This document shows positions 44,909-55,800 of a stretch of 64,000 nucleotides of DNA, piece after piece (positions within the stretch are counted from its first letter, which is position 1; the number at the start of each line of letters is the position of its first letter). The translations under genes were made by a program, and so were the position numbers. The notes under the pieces are model-generated. The model saw nothing but the letters and a program-made list of their open reading frames with translations. It was not told the DNA's origin and did not search any database. Where the stretch lies: the NCBI GenBank assembly GCA_016700155.1, contig CP065001.1, positions 248,001 to 312,000 of the forward strand, written 5' to 3'. Origin of the DNA: Ignavibacteriales bacterium (GTDB taxonomy: Bacteria; Bacteroidota; Ignavibacteria; Ignavibacteriales; Ignavibacteriaceae).

Positions 44909-47900
44909 TCAGTTGATACTTGCTGGAATTGTTAAAGCTCTGAAGAATCCGGATGTAAAAGGATTTTTTGAACTGCCTGCAGTTAACTGGTAAGTGACAG
45001 TTACATCATAAACATTTTCTTTTTTAAATGACCAGTTAACATTGTACTGAGCAGATTGTCCCTGCATTGAAGAAGCATCCTGCAGCAGTTTGAACAATGC
45101 CCATTCACCATCAAAACCTTTTGTTTCGGATGTACCGTAATCTCTTATTGAAATATTCATACGTGCGACAGGGGCGCCTCTGCCGCCAGGCCAGTTGTAA
45201 TCAGTCCAGAACGGTGAACCCATTTTATAATAATCTTCATTTCCGTTTATGTTAAGGTAAACCTGTTCAACGATAGGTTTTTGTCCGCGTATCGGTTTTG
45301 AATCAGGCAACTGAGGCTTTAACCTGAATGATACACTAAGATCACCGCTTTTAAAAAGTGTACTGGTTATATCATCGGCTCTTTTCAAAGTATTTATAAA
45401 TTCACCTGAGAACCCAACGCCTTCATTTTCCCATGCATTTGCTTTCCATCTCTCTTTATTAATTAATGAACTTAATTCTTCATTAAAGAATGACCATAGT
45501 ATTCCATCTGGTTTAAAGAAATCTTTAAAGTCCTGTATCGGAGCGTCAGGACCGTTTTGTTTAAATGGAAATGAATTTGCCAGAGTCCTTGAATAAAATT
45601 CATGCACTTTTGATTTCCATTGAGCATTAAGATATTGTGAAGCATCTGAAAGTATTGCACGCCAGCTTAATCTTATTGGATCAATAAACAATGGCTGAAG
45701 TGCGGGAATATTATAGAGTGCACCTTTTATCATTTGTAATGCTGTTGGAAATTCTACAGCTCTTTGTGATAGTACATTCACAGCATAATCTTTTGAAAGA
45801 TCCTGTCCGCCTCTTATTGATTCGAGCACACCGCTTATAACACCATACTGTACTATGATAGCATTTATCTCTCCAGGCTTTGAACCATCCGGTGCACCAA
45901 GAACAAATTTTTTGTACTTCATTACCTCAGCGGCGTTTGTTGCATTAAGCTGAAGTCCCGCAAACGGATTTGCACGAAGTGTATCCGTCGGCGAATAAAT
46001 TTCAGAAATAACCTGAAGCTGATCAGCAAATATTTTTGTGATCAATACAAGCGGTGAACTTATCGGGTCACTTAATAATTTCAGGTTTGTTGCCGCAACA
46101 GGTCCCGAGCCAAAATCTCCGTAGCGTAAACTTTGTAAAAACTGAACCCACGTTTGCTGATAGTCATTCAAATAAAGATTAAGCAGATTTCGTTTCATTT
46201 CGTCAGGAGTCATTTCTGATCCGGTCGCAGGTTTGATCTGCTGTTTACCAAGCGCCCAATCTTCTTTACCGGGATTGGTGCTTTCCTCAAGTATCGCATC
46301 CTTAATATAGTTTATCCATCCGTCAGCGGTGAAGATATACGGAACTCTCATATCAGTTGTAAGTATGTTGGAATAGATTCCTCCGATCGCCTGTTCGAGA
46401 GTAAATTCATTCGGGAACTCGCTCATTCCATTTTGTTTTAATCTTGCATAAATACCTTCAGCATTTGGCTGGTACTGCATACGGCTGCGCACAAGATTAA
46501 CCAAGAGATTATCATTTTTAATGTTATAAAAATTCTTATCGCTTAAATTATTTGCGAAGAATGCCAGGTAATTTCTGAACATTGATTTGAGTGAATCTTT
46601 TATCTCTGTTGTTGCGGCAGGATTTGATTTTATAAAACGCGAATCAAGAATTCCTGTAAATACATTTACTAAAAATTTCTGGTTTGAAGTATCGAGTCTT
46701 GCGCGTTCACTTCCTAAAAGTAAATATGCTTTTAAATAATTATATGTTTCTTCACCAGAATAATCCTGACCATTTGCATAGTGGTTCAGATTGCGGACCA
46801 TATCATCATAAATATTTTGTGTGAAGAACGGTTCCGTCTTTTTCAGGTACAGTTGTTTTAATGACTGCAAAGTTTCTTCACTTCTATCCAGACCCATCGT
46901 GATGAATGCTTCATTAGCACTTCCATCTTCAATCTTTTCAATAAGTATGCGAAGTTCTTCTGCTTCTTTAAAATTACTTAAAAGATTTCCGCTCCAATTA
47001 ATTTTATTAAATGAAGAAACCCTGGATGAGATATTATCTAAAACTATACTGCTTCCGTTGTAGCCCATAAATGCAAAAAGTGAAAGTAAGACAAGCAATA
47101 CAGCAGATGCTGCAATGGTTACCGTCCTCATAGTACTATGCTGCTTTACAACACCCGATGTTTTTCCAACAGCATAATTCTGATCGCCGATTACTAGGTC
47201 ACTCAGCAGATCTTTAATAAAATAATTTTTTGTTTCTGTTCTTTCTTCAAATTCATCTGATGATGCGGGTGCAAGATTAAATTGTTTTGCAATTTCTCTG
47301 ATTGCAAGATCAAGCGGCAAGCCTTCCTGCGTTCCAGATGAAAAATAGAATCCCCGGAAAATCGGGTTATCCTGGTAAGGATTATTCTGAAATACTTCTC
47401 CGATCAGGGATGTCAGTTTTGATTGAAGAGTTTTGAATTGATACGGGAATAAAAATACTTTTCTTCTTTGTTCTCTTTTTAACGGCGAACTGAGTCTAAT
47501 TGTTCTTATATCAAAAAGTTTGTTAGCTAAAACATTAAACTCATTTTCAAAAGCTGTTTTCGCATCAAAGTCGTGCATCGGGCTGAAAGTGCTTCCCCAA
47601 ATTTGTCCGCGTTCAATCTCACTAAAGTCACCGAAGTATTCAACAAATCCCTGGATCAGATCGCATTTGGTGAACATAAAATAAACAGGGAAGTTTACAC
47701 CAAGTTTTTCAATCAGTTCATCAATACGCTGACGTATGTTGCGTGCATGCTCATACATCTGATCTTTATCATTATTAATTATTTCATCGATATTCAGCGC
47801 AACTATAACACCATTAATAGGCTTTCGGCTTCTGTTCTTTCTTAATGTTTCAAGGAATGCCATCCACTCGGCTTTGTCTTCTGACTGGGTTACATATCTT

Positions 47901-48427
47901 CCGGCAGTATCAAGAAATATTGCTTTAGTTGAAAAGAACCAGTCACAATTTCTTGTTCCGCCGACACCTCTGAATCCTTCTTTGCCGAAGGGGAAATCGA
48001 GACCTGAATTTTGGATCGCTGTAGTTTTACCTGCTGCGGATGGACCTATTATCATGTACCAGGGAAGTGCATATAATGCTGCTCTGCCTGACTTACCTTT
48101 TGCGAGTTTAGAATTTTTTAATGAAGCAATCGCTGCCTGAAGTTGTTTCTTGAACTGTTCAATCTCTGCTTTTTTCTCAGGACTCAGATTTGCCATCTGG
48201 TCATCAGCGGATGAATTGATTGAGTCTTCAATCTTACCGGCTTTCTGTGCGTCCTTCATTTTCTTGAACATAAAGAAGAGTGCGCCGATCAATAAAAAGA
48301 ATAGAATGATTACAACCTGTACAACCCAGGATGCACCGAAATATCTTCCCACAAAAATTATCAGGAAGATAAGAACAACTGCAATGATAAGTCCAATTAA
48401 ATTTTTGCCTTTTAAGAATTTAGCCAT
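44909..48427 (-). CDS. tssM: T6SS membrane-complex protein TssM (IcmF)
   Basis: The 1172-aa protein has two N-terminal membrane helices (~10-28 and ~35-53), a cytoplasmic NTPase with Walker A GPSAAGKTT (128-136) and AIFLDTAGRY (169-178), a third helix (~430-450), and a large periplasmic part whose C-terminus binds TssJ. Internal marks include KCDLIQGFVEYFGDFSEIER and the end motif FRALTIPAS. The Walker sites are intact, which is not the case in all TssM proteins. Confidence 0.95.
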   Translation of the reverse strand: MAKFLKGKNLIGLIIAVVLIFLIIFVGRYFGASWVVQVVIILFFLLIGALFFMFKKMKDAQKAGKIEDSINSSADDQMANLSPEKKAEIEQFKKQLQAAIASLKNSKLAKGKSGRAALYALPWYMIIGPSAAGKTTAIQNSGLDFPFGKEGFRGVGGTRNCDWFFSTKAIFLDTAGRYVTQSEDKAEWMAFLETLRKNRSRKPINGVIVALNIDEIINNDKDQMYEHARNIRQRIDELIEKLGVNFPVYFMFTKCDLIQGFVEYFGDFSEIERGQIWGSTFSPMHDFDAKTAFENEFNVLANKLFDIRTIRLSSPLKREQRRKVFLFPYQFKTLQSKLTSLIGEVFQNNPYQDNPIFRGFYFSSGTQEGLPLDLAIREIAKQFNLAPASSDEFEERTETKNYFIKDLLSDLVIGDQNYAVGKTSGVVKQHSTMRTVTIAASAVLLVLLSLFAFMGYNGSSIVLDNISSRVSSFNKINWSGNLLSNFKEAEELRILIEKIEDGSANEAFITMGLDRSEETLQSLKQLYLKKTEPFFTQNIYDDMVRNLNHYANGQDYSGEETYNYLKAYLLLGSERARLDTSNQKFLVNVFTGILDSRFIKSNPAATTEIKDSLKSMFRNYLAFFANNLSDKNFYNIKNDNLLVNLVRSRMQYQPNAEGIYARLKQNGMSEFPNEFTLEQAIGGIYSNILTTDMRVPYIFTADGWINYIKDAILEESTNPGKEDWALGKQQIKPATGSEMTPDEMKRNLLNLYLNDYQQTWVQFLQSLRYGDFGSGPVAATNLKLLSDPISSPLVLITKIFADQLQVISEIYSPTDTLRANPFAGLQLNATNAAEVMKYKKFVLGAPDGSKPGEINAIIVQYGVISGVLESIRGGQDLSKDYAVNVLSQRAVEFPTALQMIKGALYNIPALQPLFIDPIRLSWRAILSDASQYLNAQWKSKVHEFYSRTLANSFPFKQNGPDAPIQDFKDFFKPDGILWSFFNEELSSLINKERWKANAWENEGVGFSGEFINTLKRADDITSTLFKSGDLSVSFRLKPQLPDSKPIRGQKPIVEQVYLNINGNEDYYKMGSPFWTDYNWPGGRGAPVARMNISIRDYGTSETKGFDGEWALFKLLQDASSMQGQSAQYNVNWSFKKENVYDVTVTYQLTAGSSKNPFTSGFFRALTIPASIN

Positions 48428-48459
48428 GATGATTAAAAATTTTATTCGTTAGAAGTTTG

Positions 48460-49152
48460 TCAGGAGATGATTTTATTTATCAGGTCGCTAACATCACTTG
48501 CAGCGCCTGAAATTGACAATGAAAATATTAAATAGACAATAACAAAGATCACAATTGCACCGGCAGGATAAACCCAAACCGGCATTCCTGATCCTGCTGC
48601 CTGAACCATTCCTTCTTTTGGTTTTGCGTGCGGAGAAATAGCATCTATTGTGTTATACATTTCGGGATGAAGTTCCATGTTCAGGTCATCGATCACTCTT
48701 CTGAGGTTTTCTGGGGACTGAAGCTGATACTTACCTTTAAAACCAAGAGCAAGACACAAATAATAAATTTCAAGAGTGTCTTTATTCCCTGATGATCTTT
48801 GTCTTAACTGGTTAAGATTTGTAAAAAATTCTTCTCCCGCATTAAATGTATCGAACATCATTATCTGAAGAGGTTCTGCAAGCCACTGTTCTTTTTGATT
48901 CCACGATGAACTTATAATAGTCTCGTCAAGGAAAGCAACAAGAGCAAATTTTGAAAGAGTTATCTTCTCATTATCAATCGCATTTGAACGCGCTTCCGTT
49001 TCAAACCTGTCAAAAAGTTCAGTACAGTTTTTTTTCAGTGATGAAGCATTGCCGTAATCATTTGATGAACGCAGTTGAAGTATAAGTATCAAACTTTCCG
49101 ATGCGATATCTGCGAGAGATTTTTTCTTTTTACTTTTCGGTGTATTGTCCAT
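48460..49152 (-). CDS. tssL: T6SS membrane-complex protein TssL (DotU/IcmH)
   Basis: The 230-aa protein has a helical cytoplasmic DotU domain (FALVAFLDETIISSSWNQKE, YLCLALGFKGKYQLQSPENL) and a C-terminal membrane helix (~198-218). It lacks the OmpA-like peptidoglycan-binding extension carried by some TssL proteins; in this island such domains occur in other proteins. It sits between tssK and tssM. Confidence 0.93.
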   Translation of the reverse strand: MDNTPKSKKKKSLADIASESLILILQLRSSNDYGNASSLKKNCTELFDRFETEARSNAIDNEKITLSKFALVAFLDETIISSSWNQKEQWLAEPLQIMMFDTFNAGEEFFTNLNQLRQRSSGNKDTLEIYYLCLALGFKGKYQLQSPENLRRVIDDLNMELHPEMYNTIDAISPHAKPKEGMVQAAGSGMPVWVYPAGAIVIFVIVYLIFSLSISGAASDVSDLINKIIS

Positions 49153-49166
49153 ATAATTTTTATTTG

Positions 49167-50507
49167 TTAGGGTAACAGTACTAATTCCATTTGAAGTGAT
49201 TTAAATTCTGAAGCGATAAAAAATGCCACATTATTTTTACCGACTATTTTTTCCCAGAATCTTCCTTCCTTATTTATCTTGAAGTAGTGAGCCTTGTCAT
49301 CGATAGAAACTCCTGCAGGCGGGCGTGCAATATATTCAATTGTCAAACCCTGTATGCCTGCTTGATGCACTGCAAAAATTTCTTCGTAAGCGGAGATCTT
49401 TATATTCTTCGGTAGTTCTGTAATGATTTTCTTCTCGGGAATATCTCCTTTTACAGCTATGAAGAACTGCGCCTGTACATGATTCGGTGAGAGTTGCCCG
49501 ACAAACAATGTATCAGCCTGTCTTCTTAATGTAATGATGATGTCTTTTCTTTCAACTGTCTTTTGAACATTAAGCATTCCGTTTATTTCAAGGATCATCT
49601 GGTTAAATATTTCCGTCAGATGCCTGTGATCATAAACAGGAAAATCTTCCGCTTTAAGTCCGAGGTTAGTAAATGTTGAAAGCTGTCCTGCAAGATTAAG
49701 AAAAATTGTATAAAGACTTTCCGGGTGTTCGTGTTTGGATGAGTAATAATAATTTAATAGCGGAATAAAAGTATTAATTGAATGAAGCATCATTAGTATT
49801 TCAACCTGTGTGATTGACAATTCAGGTTTGTTGATACTTGCCTGTGTTCTGAGTTCCTTGCTTTTGGAAACAAGTGCACTAAGTATTCCGCGAATATGAT
49901 CAAGCAGAACTTCTGAAGCGGAAATGGAAACTGATGAAACAATATATTCACGGTTCATTGTGAATTTTCCGTCACTGCTTCTTGCAAGTTCACCGATTTT
50001 TATTGAACTGAATCCTTCAAGATTTTCATCACCGAACCTGAACTGAAAATTAGATTTTACCACACCAACATTACGCAGGTTTGTTCCTGTATTGAAATCA
50101 AGCATTTCAAAATTCTGAAGAGTAAACCTTGAATTATTATTTGAAGCGGATTCGTCTAACAGGCAGTTGTTGCCGCCGGCTACTTCGGAAGGTATTACAA
50201 GAAACACATCAAGTTTTTCTGAAGTAGCGGAAAAAAGTGAATCGAAGTTCCTGTTCTTTGGTAGCGGATCATTACCCGGCATATCAAACAGTAATCCATC
50301 CGGCATTACTCCGCTGCATCTTACTAATCCGAAAGAACCGCCGGAAATTGCGGCATCATCAAATTGTAATTCTTTAAGTCCCCACGAATTTGGGTTCTGA
50401 GTATTTATTCTTGAGTTGGTATAGTATTGACTGTATTTATCCGCCTGTTGAAAGTGGTGCGGATCCAGTTTCATTCCTTCGTACCAAACGACTTTCTGAA
50501 ATTTCAT
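49167..50507 (-). CDS. tssK: T6SS baseplate-membrane linker TssK
   Basis: The 446-aa protein starts with the family signature VVWYEGMKLDPHHFQQADKY. Further marks are LLNYYYSSKHEHPESLYTIF and LAGQLSTFTNLG, with a C-terminal domain (AGIQGLTIEYIARPPAGVSI, FFIASEF) that docks to TssL/TssM. It is the trimeric connector of baseplate to membrane complex. Confidence 0.95.
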   Translation of the reverse strand: MKFQKVVWYEGMKLDPHHFQQADKYSQYYTNSRINTQNPNSWGLKELQFDDAAISGGSFGLVRCSGVMPDGLLFDMPGNDPLPKNRNFDSLFSATSEKLDVFLVIPSEVAGGNNCLLDESASNNNSRFTLQNFEMLDFNTGTNLRNVGVVKSNFQFRFGDENLEGFSSIKIGELARSSDGKFTMNREYIVSSVSISASEVLLDHIRGILSALVSKSKELRTQASINKPELSITQVEILMMLHSINTFIPLLNYYYSSKHEHPESLYTIFLNLAGQLSTFTNLGLKAEDFPVYDHRHLTEIFNQMILEINGMLNVQKTVERKDIIITLRRQADTLFVGQLSPNHVQAQFFIAVKGDIPEKKIITELPKNIKISAYEEIFAVHQAGIQGLTIEYIARPPAGVSIDDKAHYFKINKEGRFWEKIVGKNNVAFFIASEFKSLQMELVLLP

Positions 50508-50555
50508 CGTATTAAATTTTCTCCCTGGTTTTTGTGTGTTAGTAACAGCAGGATT

Positions 50556-50993
50556 TTATTCAGCAACAACTGAAAGTGAATTTTCGTGAATTAATATTTT
50601 CAATTCATCAGGACCATCTTCAAGTGAAACTACTTGCAGCCATCCGTCTTTTGCAGGGGAATGAAAGTCGCCTACAATTCCAAGGAACATAGCATCTGAT
50701 TTTATTTCAAGTTCATTCAGATTAAAATTTTCATTTGGTACCATAAGTTTTTCATACTTTGCGTTTGCGATCATATCATCGCCAAGCACTGATTCAGGGC
50801 TTCTCAATAATGATTCAAAACTTGCTGTGCGGAATTTATCGGCAGATTTTAACTGAAATATTTTTATCACAACAGCATTATTGTTATTGCAGTTTTCATC
50901 GCAGGACATGTTAACCATCATTGTACTGCTGCCGCCGCAGCCCGCAGCGTTGATAATCAATAATAGTAATGGTATGTATTTAATTAATTTCAT
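50556..50993 (-). CDS. tssJ: T6SS outer-membrane lipoprotein TssJ
   Basis: The 145-aa protein has a lipoprotein signal with lipobox AAGC (Cys19) and a transthyretin-like domain: VVIKIFQLKSADKFRTASFE, LLRSPESVLGDD, ending LKILIHENSLSVVAE. It anchors TssM to the outer membrane. Its presence marks this as a T6SSi system rather than the Bacteroidetes T6SSiii, which lacks TssJ. It has a Cys/Asn-rich start of the mature chain (SCDENCNNNN). Confidence 0.85.
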   Translation of the reverse strand: MKLIKYIPLLLLIINAAGCGGSSTMMVNMSCDENCNNNNAVVIKIFQLKSADKFRTASFESLLRSPESVLGDDMIANAKYEKLMVPNENFNLNELEIKSDAMFLGIVGDFHSPAKDGWLQVVSLEDGPDELKILIHENSLSVVAE

Positions 50994-51020
50994 TTAGTTC
51001 TCCGGAGTTGTGTTTGAATT

Positions 51021-52241
51021 CTAGTATTCGTTGATCTGTTTTTTTGCAAGTATCCTGCTTTGATAACCTTTCATAAAAGCAGGTCTGAAATATTTTTTTT
51101 CTATATGATACGGATCAGACATATATTTTTGATAGTTGTCTTTTATTGTATCAAGTATCTTAGACTTTTGCGTGATGGGAAGAATTTTTCCAATATCTAA
51201 CCCGGACTGTTTACTTTGCAATTCTTTCTCTATCAATTCCGGATCAAGACTTTGTAAAAGAGATTTGCTTCCTTCAGTGATAGAAATTTTATAGCCTTCA
51301 AGCAATCCAAGCTGATGAGTTAAAAGTTTTTGTATCTCTTCATTTAAAAGATCCATCCTTTTCTTTTCTTCATCTGATGAAATATCAGGATTAAACAAAA
51401 ATTCTTTCAATTCTTTTAGTGAACCTGATGGCATTGTATGATAAATAGTGACGCCGAAAAATTCCTGGCGGAAATGAAGAAAACCCTGTATCAACTTGCT
51501 GAATGTATCAAGCAGAACATCAACAGTATTTGTAAAGTGTGAGTTGAAAGAGTAATCCGTACTCACCGTCTGAGCAGGTTTAAATTTTGTTTGCTGCGCA
51601 ATCGGTTCAACTTCTTTTGGAATTGCGGATTCAGGAAAATCGAAAACAGGTTTACTTTGTTCCTGCTGTCTGGGGGCAGCAGGTATTTGTCTGCCTAAAA
51701 AACTTTCAGCAAAAAATTCGGCGATTATGTTACTTGCATCATTTTTTTCAATACTGCTTAAACTTTGCAGTACAGAAATCCTGAACATTTCAGCTTTAGC
51801 CGGTGAATCATCAAGAGCGTATTTAGCCGTAAGTAATTTTAAGTTTTCAGCAAAAGCTTCAACATCTTCGGCAAACGGACTTGAGAATACCATTGTTTTC
51901 TGATCATCATCGGCTACTTTTTCAACTTCACGCACTAATTCTACAATTAGTTCATAATCACTTACGCGGATAACATCACCGGTTTTAATCGCGTTTTCTT
52001 CATTCGGAAGCAGTCGTTCACCATTCAAATAAGTAAAGTTAGGAGCTTCAAGATCAACAAGCTGGAGTATACCTTCAGTGTCGATAATCTTTGCATGTTT
52101 TCTGGATACGACTTTAAATGGGTCCGGCAGAATTACATCATTTTTTTCTTCTCTGCCTATAAAAACAGGGAACCTGTTAAAATCCAGTTGCTGAGAAAGA
52201 GAGGAATCGGACTGACGGCTGATAGATAATTTGAGTTTCAT
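51021..52241 (-). CDS. tagH: T6SS FHA-domain protein TagH (Fha/ImpI)
   Basis: The 406-aa protein carries an FHA domain (~10-100; FPVFIGREEKNDVILPDPFK, VSRKHAKI, Asn in YLNGE) and a C-terminal T6SS FHA domain (~230-400; NTVDVLLDTFSKLIQGFLHF, YHIEKKYFRPAFMKGY). TagH/Fha is the phosphothreonine-binding scaffold activated by PpkA-type kinases. It is first in the T6SS transcript, with a 633-bp gap upstream where the promoter must lie. Confidence 0.9.
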   Translation of the reverse strand: MKLKLSISRQSDSSLSQQLDFNRFPVFIGREEKNDVILPDPFKVVSRKHAKIIDTEGILQLVDLEAPNFTYLNGERLLPNEENAIKTGDVIRVSDYELIVELVREVEKVADDDQKTMVFSSPFAEDVEAFAENLKLLTAKYALDDSPAKAEMFRISVLQSLSSIEKNDASNIIAEFFAESFLGRQIPAAPRQQEQSKPVFDFPESAIPKEVEPIAQQTKFKPAQTVSTDYSFNSHFTNTVDVLLDTFSKLIQGFLHFRQEFFGVTIYHTMPSGSLKELKEFLFNPDISSDEEKKRMDLLNEEIQKLLTHQLGLLEGYKISITEGSKSLLQSLDPELIEKELQSKQSGLDIGKILPITQKSKILDTIKDNYQKYMSDPYHIEKKYFRPAFMKGYQSRILAKKQINEY

Positions 52242-52874
52242 TATTAAAGATTTAATTGATAGTTAAAAAAGAAGAAATAAGGTTGGTTTAAATACAGCTT
52301 CGCCACGTTAGTCACAGATTGAATTGGTTTTTTACGTATTGTTTCCACAGAATTTTAGATAATTGTACAAGTGACAGTAATTGGAAATAGAACTTTATTC
52401 CAATACGGGTCAAAAAACTCAACATAATCAGTCGGCAAAAACTGATTTCGATATCAAAGGAAAGGAATGAATAATTAAAAAAACTCTGAGACAATAAATA
52501 CAGGACTCAGATCATTCAAAGAAAAATGCCCCTGAAATTTTAAATTTTTCTAATATTTAACAGACTAAGTACCAAGTAGTTTAAGCCCGCAATTTCAATT
52601 GAACTTGAATGTACTCGATTGCAGGCAACGGAAGATTTCTGATTTATTTATTCAGAAACGCAATCAAAATAAAGGAATCCATAGCGATAGTCAATAGAGT
52701 GTGAATAACAAAACTTACCGTCAAATTATTCATAAGCATAAAATAATAAATACCGGCAGAGATGTTTAAAGTTTATGAATAGTTGACAGCATTCCTTGTA
52801 AACATTATTTTGATGCTGAATCCTGTCATCCAATTAATTCTATCACAAACTTATTTGCCGAAAAACTGAAAATA
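52242..52874. other. Divergent intergenic region between T6SS operon and sensor kinase
   Basis: This 633-bp AT-rich gap separates two divergent transcripts and must hold both promoters. On the plus strand a sigma70-like element is visible close to the kinase gene (listed separately). On the minus strand I see no convincing -35/-10 or sigma54 site ahead of tagH. A 60-codon minus-strand frame at 52312-52494 looks accidental. No repeats or RNA genes were recognised. Confidence 0.5.
52783..52811 (+). promoter_or_regulatory. Candidate sigma70-type promoter for the sensor kinase gene
   Basis: TTGACA (52783-52788), a perfect -35, is followed after 17 bp by TATTTT (52806-52811). It lies 63 bp upstream of the kinase start. 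The -10 is weak, so this is a moderate call. Confidence 0.4.
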
Positions 52875-55800
52875 TTGATTAAACAATTTGGAACACTTGT
52901 AATATTTACGGCGTTAATCTTTTGCGGGTATAACCAAAATACCTATTCCCAGGATACAAACTTCAGGTTTGAGGAGCTTTCTGGTTCAGAAGGCTTGTCT
53001 TCAAATTTTATTAATTCTATAGTTCAAGATAAACAGGGTTTTTTGTGGATTGGGACAGAAGATGGATTAAATAAATATGACGGCTACTCATTTAAAGTCT
53101 ATAGGAATGAAAAAGGAAATATAAACTCACTCTCCAACAATTTTATTTGGTGTTTAGCAATTGATTCTACAGGCGATTTATGGATCGGTACGGATGGAGG
53201 TGGGTTAAACAAATTTAATCCGGAAACTGAAACATTCACACGCTATACAAATGACTTGGATAACAGTAGTTCGTTAAGCTCAAACATTGTACAAAATATT
53301 TTTGTTGATAAGAAAAATAATATTTGGGTTTCAACCTGGGGCGGCGGGCTTAACCTTATGGAAAAAAACAATAGCGGCTTTATTCACTTTCGCTTTGATG
53401 AAAAAAATAAAAACACTATCGGCAGTGATAAAATCTTCAGTGTATTTGAAGACAGCAAAAACAGAATCTGGATCTGTACTGAAGGCGGCGGGCTGAATCT
53501 ATTTAACCCGGTAAGCAAAACATTTAAAAGATATTTGGCTGATAAGGATAAAAACTCAATCAGTTTTAACAACGTATCTTCTATAGTTGAATTGAATAAC
53601 GGTAGTCTGCTGGCAGCGACAACCGGCGGAGGATTAAATCAGTTCTTCCCGGAAAAGAATGAGTTTAAAATTGTTGATACTGAAGGATTTATAAATATCT
53701 GGAAAATATTTAAAGACAGTAACGGGTTGATCTGGATGTCATCATCAGTAGGCGAGGGTCTGGCAATCTTAAATATGACTGATAATAATATTCGAAAATT
53801 TTCGGCGGATAAATCATCATCCGGTAAAATAACTTCGAATGACATACGTGATATTTATGAAGACAAAAGCGGGATGCTGTGGCTGGCAGCCAGTGGCGGT
53901 GGATTAAACAAAGTCGACATCAAGCCCAAAAAGTTTTTTAATTTTAATCTCAACAATTCTTCACTAAATGATTATTTCATCTTTTCATTGGAAGAAGATC
54001 AGGCAGGGAAAATATGGATGGGCACTTATAAATCCGGTGCTATCACTTACGATCCGGCAAATAAGAATTTTAAACATTACCCAACTTCAAAACAAAAGAA
54101 TGGATCTTTGAACGGCGAGATTGTTCGTTACATTTATAATGATAAAAAAAATAACTTGTGGCTTGGAACTTATTACGGCGAACTGAACCAGTATGATGCT
54201 AAAACAAATCGATTTACTTACTACAATCTTGATTCGGGTAAAAAAAATCCAAGCGCTAATCTTGTCAGAATAATATTTGAAGATTCAAAAGGACTGATCT
54301 GGTTTGGAGCTTCAGGCGGCGGCGGCTTAACTTCATACAACCCGTTGTTGAAAGAATATAAACATTACTCATCACAAACTGAACCCGAACTTTCCGGCGA
54401 TGATATTACATCAATCGTGGAAGATAATTCCGGCAACCTATGGATAGGGACCTACAGCTTCGGTTTGAATAAATTTGACAGAACAGCAAACACGATAACC
54501 AGTTATTTTCGGAAGGAGGATGATCAGTTTTCACTGCCGGATAATATAATTACCGATATGCTTGATGATTCCAAAGGAAATTTATGGATCGGCACTTACA
54601 CAGGGGGATTGTGTAAATACATACCTCAAAAAAATAATTTTGAAGTTATCTCGGAAGAAAATGGTCTCTCTTCCAATTCAGTTTTCGGAATTCTTGAGGA
54701 CGACAAAAATAATTTGTGGTTATCAACGGCAAAAGGTATTTCGAAAATTAATGCTGCAACGGGAGAGATTAAAAATTATGATGCGTTGTTCGGGATACAA
54801 ACTTCAGGCTTTAATCCTTCATCAAGACTTAAAACAAAATCCGGGCACATGTATTTTGGCGGAATAGATGGAGTGACATTTTTTCATCCCGACAGTTTAG
54901 AGAGCAACAACTTCATCCCTCCTGTTTTTATAACTTCGTTCAAATTGTTTAACGAAGAATATCCTTTACAGAAAAATATTTCATTCACTGATACTATCAC
55001 TCTTAGTTATAATGAAAATATTTTTTCATTTGAATTTTCATCCATGGATTTTACTTCCCCGGATAAAAATATGTACTCATATATGCTGGAGGGTTTTGAT
55101 GAAGATTGGGTAAATCCCGGTTCAAGAAGATTTGTGAACTACACACATCTTGATGCCGGTGAATATACATTTAAAGTCAAAGCTACAAACAGTTACGGCA
55201 ACTGGAATAAAAACTTTGCACAGGTATTGGTTATTATCAATCCTCCGTTCTGGTTAACCTGGTGGTTTAAAGGAATTATGGTAATAACAATTGCCGGACT
55301 TCTTCTTTCCATTTATAAGAGAAGAACCAGACAGCTTAAAGATGAAAAAGAAGCGCAGATAGATTTTTCAAAAAGATTAATTAGTTCGCAGGAAGAGGAA
55401 AGAAAAAGAATCGCTTCCGAACTTCATGATAGTTTAGGACAGAATCTCCTGGTTATTAAAAATCTTGCGCTGCTTGGATTAAAAGAAGGATTTGAGAAAT
55501 CAAGGCTTGAAGAAATTTCCGGTACAGCCGATACAACAATCGATGAAGCAAGAAGGATTTCCTATAACCTTCATCCGCACCAGCTTGACAGACTCGGGTT
55601 AACAAAAGCACTCGAAGCGATGATCACAAATATTGAAAGCAGTTCATCGATTTTATTTGAAAGGGAAATAGATAATATTGATTCACTCTTTAGTAAGGAG
55701 AAAGAGATTAATATTTTCAGAATTATACAGGAATGCCTGAATAATATAATCAAGCACTCGGATGCATCAGCAGCAAAAGTAGGGATATTAAAAAAAATAC

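Noticed and set aside
48460..49152. TssL as a broken gene because no peptidoglycan-binding domain is present
   Set aside because: Short TssL forms with only the DotU domain and a C-terminal helix are normal in the family.
52312..52494. 60-codon minus-strand gene in the divergent gap
   Set aside because: No ribosome site, composition follows AT-rich noncoding DNA, and the product is a random hydrophobic/aromatic mix.
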